A DNA stretch of 10,571 nt, from the NCBI GenBank assembly GCA_028287415.1, contig JAQBPS010000099.1, positions 1-10,571 on the forward strand, read 5' to 3'. This DNA comes from Bacillota bacterium (GTDB lineage Bacteria; Bacillota; Sulfobacillia; Symbiobacteriales; Symbiobacteriaceae). Below are positions 1 to 6,391 of the stretch, in pieces. How positions within the stretch are numbered: position 1 is the first letter of the stretch; each line of letters begins with the position of its first letter. Below the pieces are notes generated by a model. That model was not told the DNA's origin. It saw only the letters and a list, made by a program, of their open reading frames with translations, and made no database searches. The position numbers and the translations under genes are program-made.

Positions 1-188
1 GGATTTTCGTTTTGGTGGGCATCTTGAGGTCGGGAGTGGGGTGTTTCAATATATATTTTTAACACCCAAGTCCCGACCTTACAGAGGATCCCACAAGGAA
101 AATCCATGCAGATCCGTTAAATCCGTGTAATCCGTGATAAAAATAGAAAAACTCCCGCCCATACTCCCACACCTGCTAGAGCATCGTC
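1..188. repeat. Palindromic intergenic repeat, copy 1 (cut at left edge)
   Basis: This copy is directly repeated at 275-462 with a constant offset of 274. Shared landmarks include the stretch from ttacagaggatcccacaagg through the aatccgt-type words to cacacctgct. It contains an inner hairpin (27-45 with 61-79, 17 of 19 positions paired) and an outer arm at 101-143 made of short aatccgtg-like words. The partner of that outer arm lies before the window. No open reading frame here looks like a gene. The cacggatt/aatccgtg style resembles dispersed palindromic repeats seen in many bacterial genomes, but I cannot name a family. Confidence 0.8.
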
Positions 189-274
189 GCCGTCTGCGTA
201 CGGTGCGCGGGAACCGGGTAAGGGTGCCTTCCGGACATTTTTACACGGATTCCACGGATTGCACTGATCTGCAC

Positions 275-462
275 GGATTATCGTTTCGGTGTGTATCTTG
301 AAGTCGGGACTCGGGTGTTCAAATAAATATTGTTACCACCTGAGTCCCGACCTTACAGAGGATCCCACAAGGAAAATCCATGCAAATCCGTTAAATCCGC
401 GTAATCCGTGATAAAAATAGAAAAACTCCCGCCCTAGCCCCCACACCTGCTACAGCATCGTC
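275..462. repeat. Palindromic intergenic repeat, copy 2
   Basis: This is the second copy of the repeat at 1-188, and here the whole palindrome is visible. The outer arms are 238-280 (tttttacacggattccacgg onward) and 375-417, which reads nearly the same on the other strand. The inner hairpin pairs 301-319 with 335-353. Both palindromes centre near position 327, so they are concentric. The hairpin stem differs at several positions from copy 1 yet still pairs 17 of 19, counting one wobble. The spacer between copies (189-274) holds the left outer arm and otherwise nothing I can recognise. Confidence 0.8.
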
Positions 463-529
463 CCGGCCGCCCCCGGGCGCCTCGCCACACCAAAAAAACA
501 CTCTCGCAGAAAAACTCCCCCAACAAGGA
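463..529. other. Non-coding spacer before the pot promoter
   Basis: The first part is GC-rich and the rest is AC-rich. Short words from the repeat (aaaaactccc near 510, caaggaaaat near 524) recur here, suggesting an eroded extra repeat end. I see no gene. A long minus-strand frame that crosses this region into potA is a shadow of potA. Confidence 0.4.
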
Positions 530-548
530 AAATATCCTCTTGATATTT
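530..548. promoter_or_regulatory. Dyad operator candidate overlapping the -35 box
   Basis: The sequence AAATATC-CTCTT-GATATTT is a perfect 7-bp inverted repeat with a 5-bp spacer. It overlaps the candidate -35 hexamer at 540-545, a position typical of repressor operators. No regulator gene is in the window, so the binding protein is unknown. Confidence 0.4.
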
Positions 549-567
549 GAGAGGGAGACTTTATACT
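540..567 (+). promoter_or_regulatory. Candidate sigma70-type promoter for potABCD
   Basis: TTGATA (540-545) and TATACT (562-567) each match the sigma70 consensus at five of six positions and are 16 bp apart. Transcription would start near 573-575. That lies just downstream of the ATG at 568, the best-looking potA start codon. If the promoter is real, translation probably starts at the in-frame GTG at 640. Alternatively the purine run gagggag (551-557) is a ribosome binding site for 568 and the promoter match is fortuitous. Confidence 0.5.
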
Positions 568-1680
568 ATGCCTTGTATTGATTGCGGTTTTGCCAATCGG
601 TGTCAGTGTGAAGGGTGTGAGACGGCCACGAAAGAGACGGTGGAGTTCCGCGCTGTGGCCAAGTCGTACGACGGCGTCACGATGGCCCTGGAAGGGCTTG
701 ATCTGACCGTTCGGTCCGGGGAGTTTCTGACCCTCCTCGGCCCCAGCGGGTGCGGCAAGACGACGACCCTCCGGTTGCTGGCCGGCTTTGAGGAGCCTAC
801 GGCCGGCGAGATTCGCATTGAGGGCGTCCCGGTGGGAACGCTGCCGGCCTACCGCCGGCCAGTCAACACAGTCTTTCAGCACTATGCACTGTTCCCGCAC
901 ATGTCCGTCGCCGACAACGTCGCCTTCGGTCTGCGCATGCGCAAGCTCCCCGAGGCCGAGATCCGCACCCGCACCGACAAGGCACTGGCGCTCGTCCGGC
1001 TGAGCGAGCTTGGGCGCCGCCGCCCGAAGGAGCTCTCCGGCGGTCAGCAGCAGCGGGTGGCCCTGGCCCGCGCCCTGGTGCTTGAGCCAAAGGTGCTCCT
1101 GCTGGACGAGCCCCTGGGCGCCCTGGACCTCCAGCTGCGCCGCGCCATGCAGGTCGAGCTGAAGCAGCTTCAGCGCGAGCTGGGCATGACCTTCGTCTAC
1201 GTCACTCACGACCAGGAAGAGGCGCTCGCCATGTCTGACCGCATCGCCGTGATGAATGGCGGGCGGCTCGAGCAGCTCGACACACCCGAGCAGGTCTACC
1301 TGCATCCCGCCACCCGGTTCGTGGCCCAGTTTCTCGGCGAGGCGAACCTCCTGGAGGGCGAGACCGATGGGGACGGCCTGCTGCACTGGGGCGGCGTCCC
1401 GGTCCGGGTCGGCGCCCCGCTTACACCCGGACACGCCGTGGTCGCGCTCCGCCCCGAGCGCGTCACCGTCTACGCTGCCGGCACGGCCCCGGCCGGCGGG
1501 CAGAACGTGGCGTCAGGGCAGGTGCTGGAACGGCTTTTTGTCGGCACGGGCACTCGCGTCGTCGCTACGATCGGCGATCACCGGCTGACCGCCCTGATGC
1601 CGCCCGGGCCGGCACCACAGCCCGGTGATGCGGTCACGGTCGCCTTCGCGCCCGAGCACTGCGTCGTGGTGGCGCCATGA
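568..1680 (+). CDS. potA: Spermidine/putrescine ABC transporter ATP-binding protein PotA
   Basis: This is the cytoplasmic ATPase that powers the PotBC permease (370 residues from this start). Visible motifs are Walker [10 protein letters not shown] at about residues 58-66, the Q-loop glutamine at about 104 in FQHYALFPH, signature LSGGQQQR at about 156-163, Walker B VLLLDEP at about 176-182 and the H-loop histidine at about 214. A C-terminal TOBE-like regulatory region follows, with ALRPERV. The start is uncertain. ATG 568 has a purine-rich site at 551-557. It adds an AT-richer N-terminus with five cysteines (C3, C6, C12, C14, C17) that PotA relatives normally lack. GTG 640 would give 346 residues and begin close to the usual family N-terminus. 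The gene overlaps potB by 4 nt (ATGA). Family identity is secure; spermidine versus another polyamine cannot be settled from the ATPase. Confidence 0.93.
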   Translation: MPCIDCGFANRCQCEGCETATKETVEFRAVAKSYDGVTMALEGLDLTVRSGEFLTLLGPSGCGKTTTLRLLAGFEEPTAGEIRIEGVPVGTLPAYRRPVNTVFQHYALFPHMSVADNVAFGLRMRKLPEAEIRTRTDKALALVRLSELGRRRPKELSGGQQQRVALARALVLEPKVLLLDEPLGALDLQLRRAMQVELKQLQRELGMTFVYVTHDQEEALAMSDRIAVMNGGRLEQLDTPEQVYLHPATRFVAQFLGEANLLEGETDGDGLLHWGGVPVRVGAPLTPGHAVVALRPERVTVYAAGTAPAGGQNVASGQVLERLFVGTGTRVVATIGDHRLTALMPPGPAPQPGDAVTVAFAPEHCVVVAP

Positions 1681-2531
1681 AGGGTCGCGCCTCCTTCGGC
1701 TGGCTGCTGCTGAGCCCCGGCTTTCTCTGGCTGGTCGCGCTTGTGGCTGCGCCGCTGGTGCTGATGATCTTCTACAGCCTGTCTGTGAAGCTCGCGCCGG
1801 GCACCCCCTGGCCGCAGGGCTTCACCCTGGCACAGTACCGCCGGCTGATTGACGTGCTCTACCTCAGGATCTTCCTCCGCTCGATCGCACAGGCCGGCGC
1901 TGCAACAGTGCTGTCGCTCGCCCTGGGCTACCCGCTGGCGTACTACATCGCCCGGCTCCCCAAGGGGAAGCGGGAGCGGCTGCTGCTGCTCGTGATCATC
2001 CCGTTCTGGACAAACTTCCTGGTGCGCACCTACGCGTGGATGGTCCTGCTGCGGGCCCAGGGCGTCATCAACTCGCTGCTGCTCTACGTTGGGCTGATCC
2101 GGGAGCCGCTGCCCCTGCTGTACAACGAATGGGCGGTGCAGCTGGGGCTCGTCTATACGATGCTGCCGCTGATGATCCTGCCCCTGTATTCAAACCTGGA
2201 GAAGCTGGACCAGCGGCTGCTCGATGCGGCCCACGACCTGGGCGCCAGCCCTGCCGCCGCGTTCTGGCAGGTGACCTGGCCGCTGTCACGCCCGGGCGTC
2301 TTCATGGGCGGACTCCTGGTCTTCATTTCGGCGTTCGGCATGTTCATCGTGCCGGACCTGATGGGCGGCTCCCGCACGGTGATGATCGGCAACCTGATTC
2401 AGAACCAGTTCCTCGGGGCCCGCAACTGGCCCTTCGGTGCGGCCGCGGCCCTTGCCCTGACAGTGGTGGTGCTCGTGTTGGCGCTCGGCGCCGAGCGCGC
2501 CGCCAGGCTGAACGGGGGCGTGAAGCCATGA
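1677..2531 (+). CDS. potB: Spermidine/putrescine ABC transporter permease PotB
   Basis: This is an integral membrane permease (284 residues) of the binding-protein-dependent transport family and one half of the transmembrane channel. A first membrane helix covers about residues 8-30. Further hydrophobic segments follow, including the region with [15 protein letters not shown]. The EAA loop that docks on the ATPase reads DAAHDLGAS, followed by a downstream PLSRPGV. The start ATG shares ATGA with the potA stop and the end shares ATGA with potC, so all three are probably translationally coupled. Gene order ATPase-permease-permease-binding protein is the canonical pot order. Length is typical for PotB. 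Confidence 0.93.
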   Translation: MKGRASFGWLLLSPGFLWLVALVAAPLVLMIFYSLSVKLAPGTPWPQGFTLAQYRRLIDVLYLRIFLRSIAQAGAATVLSLALGYPLAYYIARLPKGKRERLLLLVIIPFWTNFLVRTYAWMVLLRAQGVINSLLLYVGLIREPLPLLYNEWAVQLGLVYTMLPLMILPLYSNLEKLDQRLLDAAHDLGASPAAAFWQVTWPLSRPGVFMGGLLVFISAFGMFIVPDLMGGSRTVMIGNLIQNQFLGARNWPFGAAAALALTVVVLVLALGAERAARLNGGVKP

Positions 2532-3310
2532 AGCGGAACTGGCTCAAAGGGTATGCCTGGGCCACCTTTGCCTTCCTCTACATCCCGATCCTGATCTTGA
2601 TGGTGCTCTCCTTCAATGCGTCACGCATCAGCTCGGTATGGCAGGGGTTCACCCTGGCGTGGTACATCAAGCTGTGGAACAGCAGCCTGCTGTGGGAGGC
2701 GGTGCGCAACAGCCTGATTATCTCGGTCGCCACCGCGGTGCTGTCAACCGTCATAGGCACGCTGACGGCCCTGGCTCTGGCCCGCAACCGGCTGCCGGGC
2801 CAGATCATCATCGAGGCGCTGCTCTACCTGCCGGTGGTGCTGCCCGATATCGTACTGGGCGTTGGCGCCCTCGTCCTGTTCAGCGCCATGGGCATCAAGC
2901 TGGGGCTGACCACGCTGCTGGCGACCCATGTGGGGACGATCCTGTCGTACGTCGTCGTCGTGCTGCGGGCCAGGCTGGCCGACATGGATGAGAGCCTGGA
3001 GGAGGCGGCGGCCGACCTCGGCGCCGGCCGCTGGCAGACGCTGTGGCACGTGACGCTGCCGATTCTGGCGCCCGGCATTCTCGCGGGTGCGCTGCTCGCC
3101 TTCACGCTGTCGCTCGATGATTTCATTCTCTCGTTCTTCACGGCGGGGCCGGGCGCCACGACGCTGCCCCTGCGGGTGTACAGCATGGTCAAGACCGGCA
3201 TTACGCCCGAGGTGAACGCACTCTCAACGGTCCTCCTGCTGATGACCGGCATCGCCACGGCGCTCTTTGCCAAGCTGACCGGCGATTCGGCTGAGAAGGA
3301 ATCCACATAG
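2528..3310 (+). CDS. potC: Spermidine/putrescine ABC transporter permease PotC
   Basis: This is the second permease of the importer (260 residues). It starts with [11 protein letters not shown], then a hydrophobic helix with the FLYIPILILMVLSFN signature typical of PotC. The EAA loop reads EEAAADLGAG and continues into TLPILAPGI. The phrase SLDDFILSFFTAGPG near the C-terminus is also typical of PotC-type permeases. The same frame is open back to 2036, but that upstream part lies out of frame over potB and is not coding. ATG 2528 overlaps the potB stop by 4 nt. The stop at 3310 leaves 45 bp before the preferred potD start. Confidence 0.93.
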   Translation: MKRNWLKGYAWATFAFLYIPILILMVLSFNASRISSVWQGFTLAWYIKLWNSSLLWEAVRNSLIISVATAVLSTVIGTLTALALARNRLPGQIIIEALLYLPVVLPDIVLGVGALVLFSAMGIKLGLTTLLATHVGTILSYVVVVLRARLADMDESLEEAAADLGAGRWQTLWHVTLPILAPGILAGALLAFTLSLDDFILSFFTAGPGATTLPLRVYSMVKTGITPEVNALSTVLLLMTGIATALFAKLTGDSAEKEST

Positions 3311-3355
3311 GAAGCAATGACGACCAGCGATGCCGATCATGAGGAGGAATCACCT

Positions 3356-4483
3356 GTGCGCCAGTCCTTCCAGCGTCCGGCCGCCGCGCTTGCCAGCGCC
3401 ATGCTGCTCGCGGCCACCCTTGCAGGCTGTGCTTCGGCTCCCAAGCCCGGTAGCGGGACGCCGTCCGTCGATCACACGAGCCATCCCGGCCACGACGGCG
3501 TCGATCCTAGCAAGCTGAGCAAGGAACTCTATGTCTTCAACTGGACCGAGTACCTGCCGGAGTCGGTGCTCAAGGAGTTCGAGCAGCAGTACGGGGTGAA
3601 GGTGAAGTACGACACCTACTCCAGCAATGAGGAGATGCACGCGAAGCTGAAGGCGGGCGGCGGCGGCTATGACCTCGTCTTCCCGTCGGACTGGATGGCG
3701 GGACTGCTGAACCGGGACGGCCTGGCGGAGAAGATCGATTTCGCCAACGTCCCGAACATGAAGAACATCGACGCCAAGTTCAAGGGTCTGCCGCATGACC
3801 CGAAGAACGAGTTCTCGGTCCCCTACATGTGGGGCACGACCGGCATCATCATCAACACGGATAAGGTGAAGCCGGAGTCGGTCACGGGGTACAAGGACTT
3901 GTGGAAGCCGGAGTTCAAGGGGAACCTGGTCATGCCGGATGACGCCCGCGAGGTGATCGGTGCGGCGCTCCGGTCGCTGGGCAAGACGCTGAACGAGAAG
4001 GACCCGCAGGTGCTGGCGCAGGCGAAGCAGAAGGTGCTGGACCTCAAGCCGAACATCAAGGTGTACAACAGTGACAGCCCCAAGGATCTGCTGCTCGGCG
4101 GCGAGGTCGTGGCAGGGGTCGTGTGGAGCGGCGAGGCGGCGCAGGTGCTGCGGCAGAGCAAGAACTTCAAGTACATCCTACCGGAAGAGGGCGTGACGAT
4201 CTGGGTGGACCACATGGTGATCCCGAAGGGGGCGGCGCACAAGTATACGGCTGAGGTGTTCATGAACTTCCTCCTGGACCCGCAGATCAGCAAGCAGCTG
4301 TCGGAGGCATTCCCGTATGGGAATCCGAACCAGGAAGCGCGCAAGCTGTTGCCGGAGGAGTTCCACACGAACCCGGCGATCGAGCCGCCGGCTGAGGGGT
4401 TGAAGAAGGCGCAGTATGTTGAGGACCTGGGGGATACGGTCAACCAGGTTTATGATCAGATGTGGACCGAGATAAAGGGTTAA
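3356..4483 (+). CDS. potD: Polyamine-binding lipoprotein PotD
   Basis: This is the extracytoplasmic substrate-binding lipoprotein of the importer. GTG 3356 is preferred over the upstream ATG 3317: GGAGG lies at 3343-3347 with an 8-nt gap, and the protein then begins with a good lipoprotein signal. That signal has arginines at 2 and 7, an Ala/Leu core and lipobox LAGC with cysteine 25. A linker with His 40, 43 and 46 among aspartates precedes the binding domain. From recall of E. coli PotD, conserved ligand-site features are NWTEYLPE, the FPSD serine, PDDARE, VVWSGEA and TIWVDH; one tyrosine position is tryptophan here. This pattern supports spermidine/putrescine-type ligands. The mature domain is full length. 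A strong terminator follows directly. Confidence 0.92.
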   Translation: MRQSFQRPAAALASAMLLAATLAGCASAPKPGSGTPSVDHTSHPGHDGVDPSKLSKELYVFNWTEYLPESVLKEFEQQYGVKVKYDTYSSNEEMHAKLKAGGGGYDLVFPSDWMAGLLNRDGLAEKIDFANVPNMKNIDAKFKGLPHDPKNEFSVPYMWGTTGIIINTDKVKPESVTGYKDLWKPEFKGNLVMPDDAREVIGAALRSLGKTLNEKDPQVLAQAKQKVLDLKPNIKVYNSDSPKDLLLGGEVVAGVVWSGEAAQVLRQSKNFKYILPEEGVTIWVDHMVIPKGAAHKYTAEVFMNFLLDPQISKQLSEAFPYGNPNQEARKLLPEEFHTNPAIEPPAEGLKKAQYVEDLGDTVNQVYDQMWTEIKG

Positions 4484-4495
4484 GTTGAGATGGGT

Positions 4496-4530
4496 AGGCG
4501 CCTCCGCGAGAGTGGGGGCGCCTGTTTTTT
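4496..4530 (+). terminator. Intrinsic terminator of potABCD
   Basis: A 10-bp GC-rich stem (4496-4505 with 4514-4523, one G-T wobble) has an 8-nt loop and is followed by GTTTTTT. It begins 13 bp after the potD stop. The same segment is duplicated downstream and also appears in reverse orientation within the right-hand repeats. Confidence 0.9.
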
Positions 4531-4534
4531 CATA

Positions 4535-4660
4535 TTGACGCGGATTTGCAGACGGGGATGAATTTAAGAAACGCTGATTATCACATTTTTTATATTAAAG
4601 ACGTCATCGCATGGTCATCCGCGTTTCTTAGAATCATCTGCGTCCGCAAATCCGTCTCAA
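4535..4660. repeat. Large imperfect palindrome in unit 1
   Basis: Left arm 4535-4578 (ttgacgcggatttgcagacg onward) matches the reverse complement of right arm 4617-4660 over about 44 bp with few differences. The central loop (4579-4616) is AT-rich at first and ends in acgtcatcgcatggtc. The transcript could fold into a long hairpin beyond the terminator. Confidence 0.8.
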
Positions 4661-4703
4661 TAATAAGGCCCACAACGATAAAGGGTTGAATTGAGATGGG
4701 TGA

Positions 4704-4737
4704 GCGCCTCCGCAAGAGTCGGGGCGCCTGTTTTTTT
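4704..4737 (+). terminator. Duplicated, weaker copy of the pot terminator
   Basis: The stem gcgcctc (4704-4710) pairs with ggggcgc (4721-4727), with one T-G wobble, and is followed by a T run. It is shorter than the first copy because the lower stem has diverged (agcgcc instead of aggcgcc). It could act as a back-up terminator for pot transcripts. Confidence 0.6.
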
Positions 4738-4785
4738 ATATTGACGCGGATTTGCGGACGGGGATGATTTTAAGAAACGCTGATT
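4734..4785. repeat. Left inverted repeat flanking the GxxExxY gene
   Basis: The reverse complement of these 52 bases matches 5418-5469 at 51 of 52 positions. The corresponding segments of the two further tandem units start at about 5586 and 5754. Together with the right copies it frames the minus-strand gene at 4886-5272. Confidence 0.85.
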
Positions 4786-4867
4786 GATACATTTTTTATA
4801 TTAAAGACGTCATCGCATGGTCATCCGCGTTTCTTAGAGTCATGTCCGTCCCGCAAATCCGCGTCAA
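4741..4867. repeat. Large imperfect palindrome in unit 2
   Basis: This is the second copy of the palindrome at 4535-4660. The arms are 4741-4784 and 4823-4867 around the same AT-rich centre. Its left arm is the closest match to the inverted copies right of the GxxExxY gene. Confidence 0.8.
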
Positions 4868-4885
4868 TAATAAGGCCCACAACGC

Positions 4886-5272
4886 TTACCCCGGTTGCGT
4901 TTGGCGCACAACGCGCTTGAATTGCATGCTGGGCTGGCCAAAGTTCAACAGCAAGGCCACGCACCGCCTGCTAGCTGCAAGGTAAGACACAGCAATCGCT
5001 CGATGTACATCGACCAGCTCACTGATCGCCTTCAGCTCGACAACGACCTTATCCTCGACCATCAGATCTAGCACGTGCTCCCCTACCAGCACCGTCTTGT
5101 AGTGGATAGGGATGTGAATCTGTCGCTCAAAGCTCAGCCCTCGCAGCTGCAGCTCATGGGCTAATGCCTCTTCATAGATACTTTCCAGAAACCCCGGCCC
5201 AAGCGCTCCATGGACCGCAAACCCCGCCCCCAGAATTTCCTTCGTAATTTCCTCATGGATCAACGTCGTCAC
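4886..5272 (-). CDS. GxxExxY family protein (PD-(D/E)XK nuclease-like)
   Basis: The protein has 128 residues, a normal length for this family of unknown function. The defining motif is GFLESIY at residues 27-33. A later LDLMVEDKVVVELK has Asp69, Glu79 and Lys81, the spacing expected of a PD-(D/E)XK nuclease fold. Enzymatic activity has not been shown from this sequence. The GTG start at 5272 is preceded on its strand by a GGGAGGGG ribosome binding site about 6 bases upstream. The gene is isolated: its stop lies against the left repeat block and its start is about 60 bp from the right one. It therefore appears to travel with, or live inside, the repeat island rather than belong to either metabolic operon. 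Confidence 0.85.
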   Translation of the reverse strand: MTTLIHEEITKEILGAGFAVHGALGPGFLESIYEEALAHELQLRGLSFERQIHIPIHYKTVLVGEHVLDLMVEDKVVVELKAISELVDVHRAIAVSYLAASRRCVALLLNFGQPSMQFKRVVRQTQPG

Positions 5273-5333
5273 TCGTACCCCTCCCGTTCGATTCCCTCCT
5301 ATTCCCAGTACGGATAAAGGCGCGCATATGTTC

Positions 5334-5818
5334 GGCTCCCAACCTTCATTTTAGGCGGATAACTTGGAGACCCATGCCTCCGTATGGAAAATAATTTTAT
5401 TTGTATTTGTATGTGTTAATCAGCGTTTCTTAAAATCATCTCCGTCCGCAAATCCGCGTCAATATAAAAGACCCCACCCCCACTTCTTGAGGAGGTACGC
5501 CGGCTCCCAACCTTCATTTGAGGCGGATAACTTGGAGACCCATGCTTCCGTATGAAAATAATTTTATTTGTATTTGTATGTGTTAATCAGCGTTTCTTAA
5601 AATCATCTCCGTCCGCAAATCCGCGTCAATATAAAAAACAGGCGCCCCCACTTCTCGAGGAGGTACCCCGGCTCCCGACCTTCATTTGAAGCGGATAACT
5701 TGGAGACCCATGCCTCCATATGGAAAATAATTTTATTTGTATTTGTATGTGTTAATCAGCGTTTCTTAAAATCATCTCCGTCCGCAAATCCGCGTCAATA
5801 TAAAAGACCCCACTCCCA
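5334..5818. repeat. Three tandem 168-bp units
   Basis: The units start at 5334, 5502 and 5670, each with ggctccc followed by accttcattt, and are exactly 168 bp apart. The third is shortened at its right end. Each contains a T-rich stretch (ataattttatttgtatttgt) and the inverted form of the 52-bp sequence found left of the GxxExxY gene. Unit 2 ends differently from unit 1: it carries aacaggcgcccccactt..., which resembles the reverse complement of the potD terminator. An open frame that runs through the repeats (5364-5555) is not a credible gene. No other gene is visible in 5273-5887. Confidence 0.9.
5418..5469. repeat. Right inverted repeat flanking the GxxExxY gene
   Basis: This is the reverse complement of 4734-4785 with a single mismatch (position 5441). 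Equivalent segments recur in the next two tandem units at about 5586 and 5754. Confidence 0.85.
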
Positions 5819-5830
5819 CCGGTATACATA

Positions 5831-5880
5831 CCTCCCACCTCGCCCACCCTAACATGGCTTGTCATCCAATACGTGGGAGG
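5831..5880 (+). promoter_or_regulatory. Possible hairpin masking the fae ribosome binding site
   Basis: cctcccac (5831-5838) is perfectly complementary to gtgggagg (5873-5880), which contains the fae Shine-Dalgarno sequence. The loop would be 34 nt. A short palindrome ggtat-ac-atacc (5821-5832) overlaps its left side and could be an operator. I found no convincing promoter hexamers here. The regulatory role is inferred only from base pairing. Confidence 0.35.
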
Positions 5881-5887
5881 AAAATCA

Positions 5888-6391
5888 GTGGCGCATATCG
5901 ATAAGATCCTGATCGGCGAGTCCCTGGTCGGCGAGGGGCCCGAGGTCGCACACGTGGAAGTGATGATCGGGCCCCGGGGCTCGCACGTGGAGCACGCCTG
6001 GGTCAGCGGCCTGGCCAGCCAGCGGGCCGGCCACACCAACCTGATGGCCCTGATCACACCAAACCTGCCCTGCCGGCCCTACACGCTGATGGTGCCGAAG
6101 GTGACCATCAAGAGCGGCGAGCAGGCGACCCTGCTGTTCGGCGCCGTGCAGACTGGCGTGGCACGGGCGGTTGCTGACGCCGTTGCCGAGGGCACGCTGC
6201 CCGGGGAGCAGGCCGAGGATCTCTATGTGATTGCCGGCATCTTCGTCCAGTGGGATGCAAAGGACAAGCAGAAGCTCCAGGAGTGGAACTACAAGGCCAC
6301 CAAGGAAGCGATCGAGCGGGCGGTCGCCGGCTATCCGTCCATCAGGGAAGTGCTTGAGAAGAAGGACAAGGTGACCCACCCGCTCGCCTAG
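5888..6391 (+). CDS. fae: Formaldehyde-activating enzyme Fae
   Basis: Fae condenses formaldehyde with tetrahydromethanopterin to give methylene-H4MPT, the entry step of the pathway, in the cytoplasm. The 167-residue length is typical of stand-alone Fae, with no fused hexulose-phosphate synthase. Conserved phrases are KILIGESLVGEGPEVAH, MIGPRGS, ITPNLPCRP, MVPKVTIK and AVADAVAEG, and the protein ends with THPLA. His22 in EVAH aligns with the catalytic histidine of characterised Fae. The start is GTG 5888 with GGAGG at 5876-5880; the frame opens slightly earlier, at a GTG that lies inside this ribosome site. The gene converges with the decarboxylase-like gene and the two stop codons overlap by 4 nt (6388-6391), leaving no room for a terminator between them. 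Confidence 0.96.
   Translation: MAHIDKILIGESLVGEGPEVAHVEVMIGPRGSHVEHAWVSGLASQRAGHTNLMALITPNLPCRPYTLMVPKVTIKSGEQATLLFGAVQTGVARAVADAVAEGTLPGEQAEDLYVIAGIFVQWDAKDKQKLQEWNYKATKEAIERAVAGYPSIREVLEKKDKVTHPLA

Larger units (their letters stand above)
4471..4884. repeat. Tandem duplication of about 206 bp including the potD tail
   Basis: Unit 1 is 4471-4676 and unit 2 is about 4677-4884, with the offset going from 206 to 207 because of an indel. Each unit contains, in order, the last bases of potD (gataaagggtt), the terminator, and a large palindrome, and ends in aataaggcccacaacg. The second unit ends one base before the stop codon of the neighbouring GxxExxY gene. No gene lies in this stretch. Confidence 0.9.

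Noticed and set aside
27-79. Hairpin considered as an intrinsic terminator
   Set aside because: The stem is good but no T run follows on either strand; it fits better as part of the repeat.
391-1434. Long minus-strand open frame of 347 codons
   Set aside because: It lies antisense to potA in GC-rich DNA, its residues show no family motifs, and it runs into the repeat region. It is a shadow of the real gene.
2036-2527. N-terminal extension of the potC frame
   Set aside because: It lies out of frame over potB, has shadow-type Arg/Ala/Gly/Pro-rich composition, and ATG 2528 gives the normal PotC N-terminus.
5285-5312. tRNA-like T-arm word (gttcgattcc) considered as a tRNA end or attachment site
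   Set aside because: The flanking bases do not form the T-arm stem and no matching acceptor half or rest of a tRNA is found nearby.
5364-5555. 63-codon plus-strand frame
   Set aside because: It is wholly inside two tandem repeat units and its translation repeats itself; no independent support for a gene.
5334-5818. Tandem repeats considered as a CRISPR array
   Set aside because: The repeating unit is 168 bp without short repeats separated by unique spacers, and no cas gene is present.
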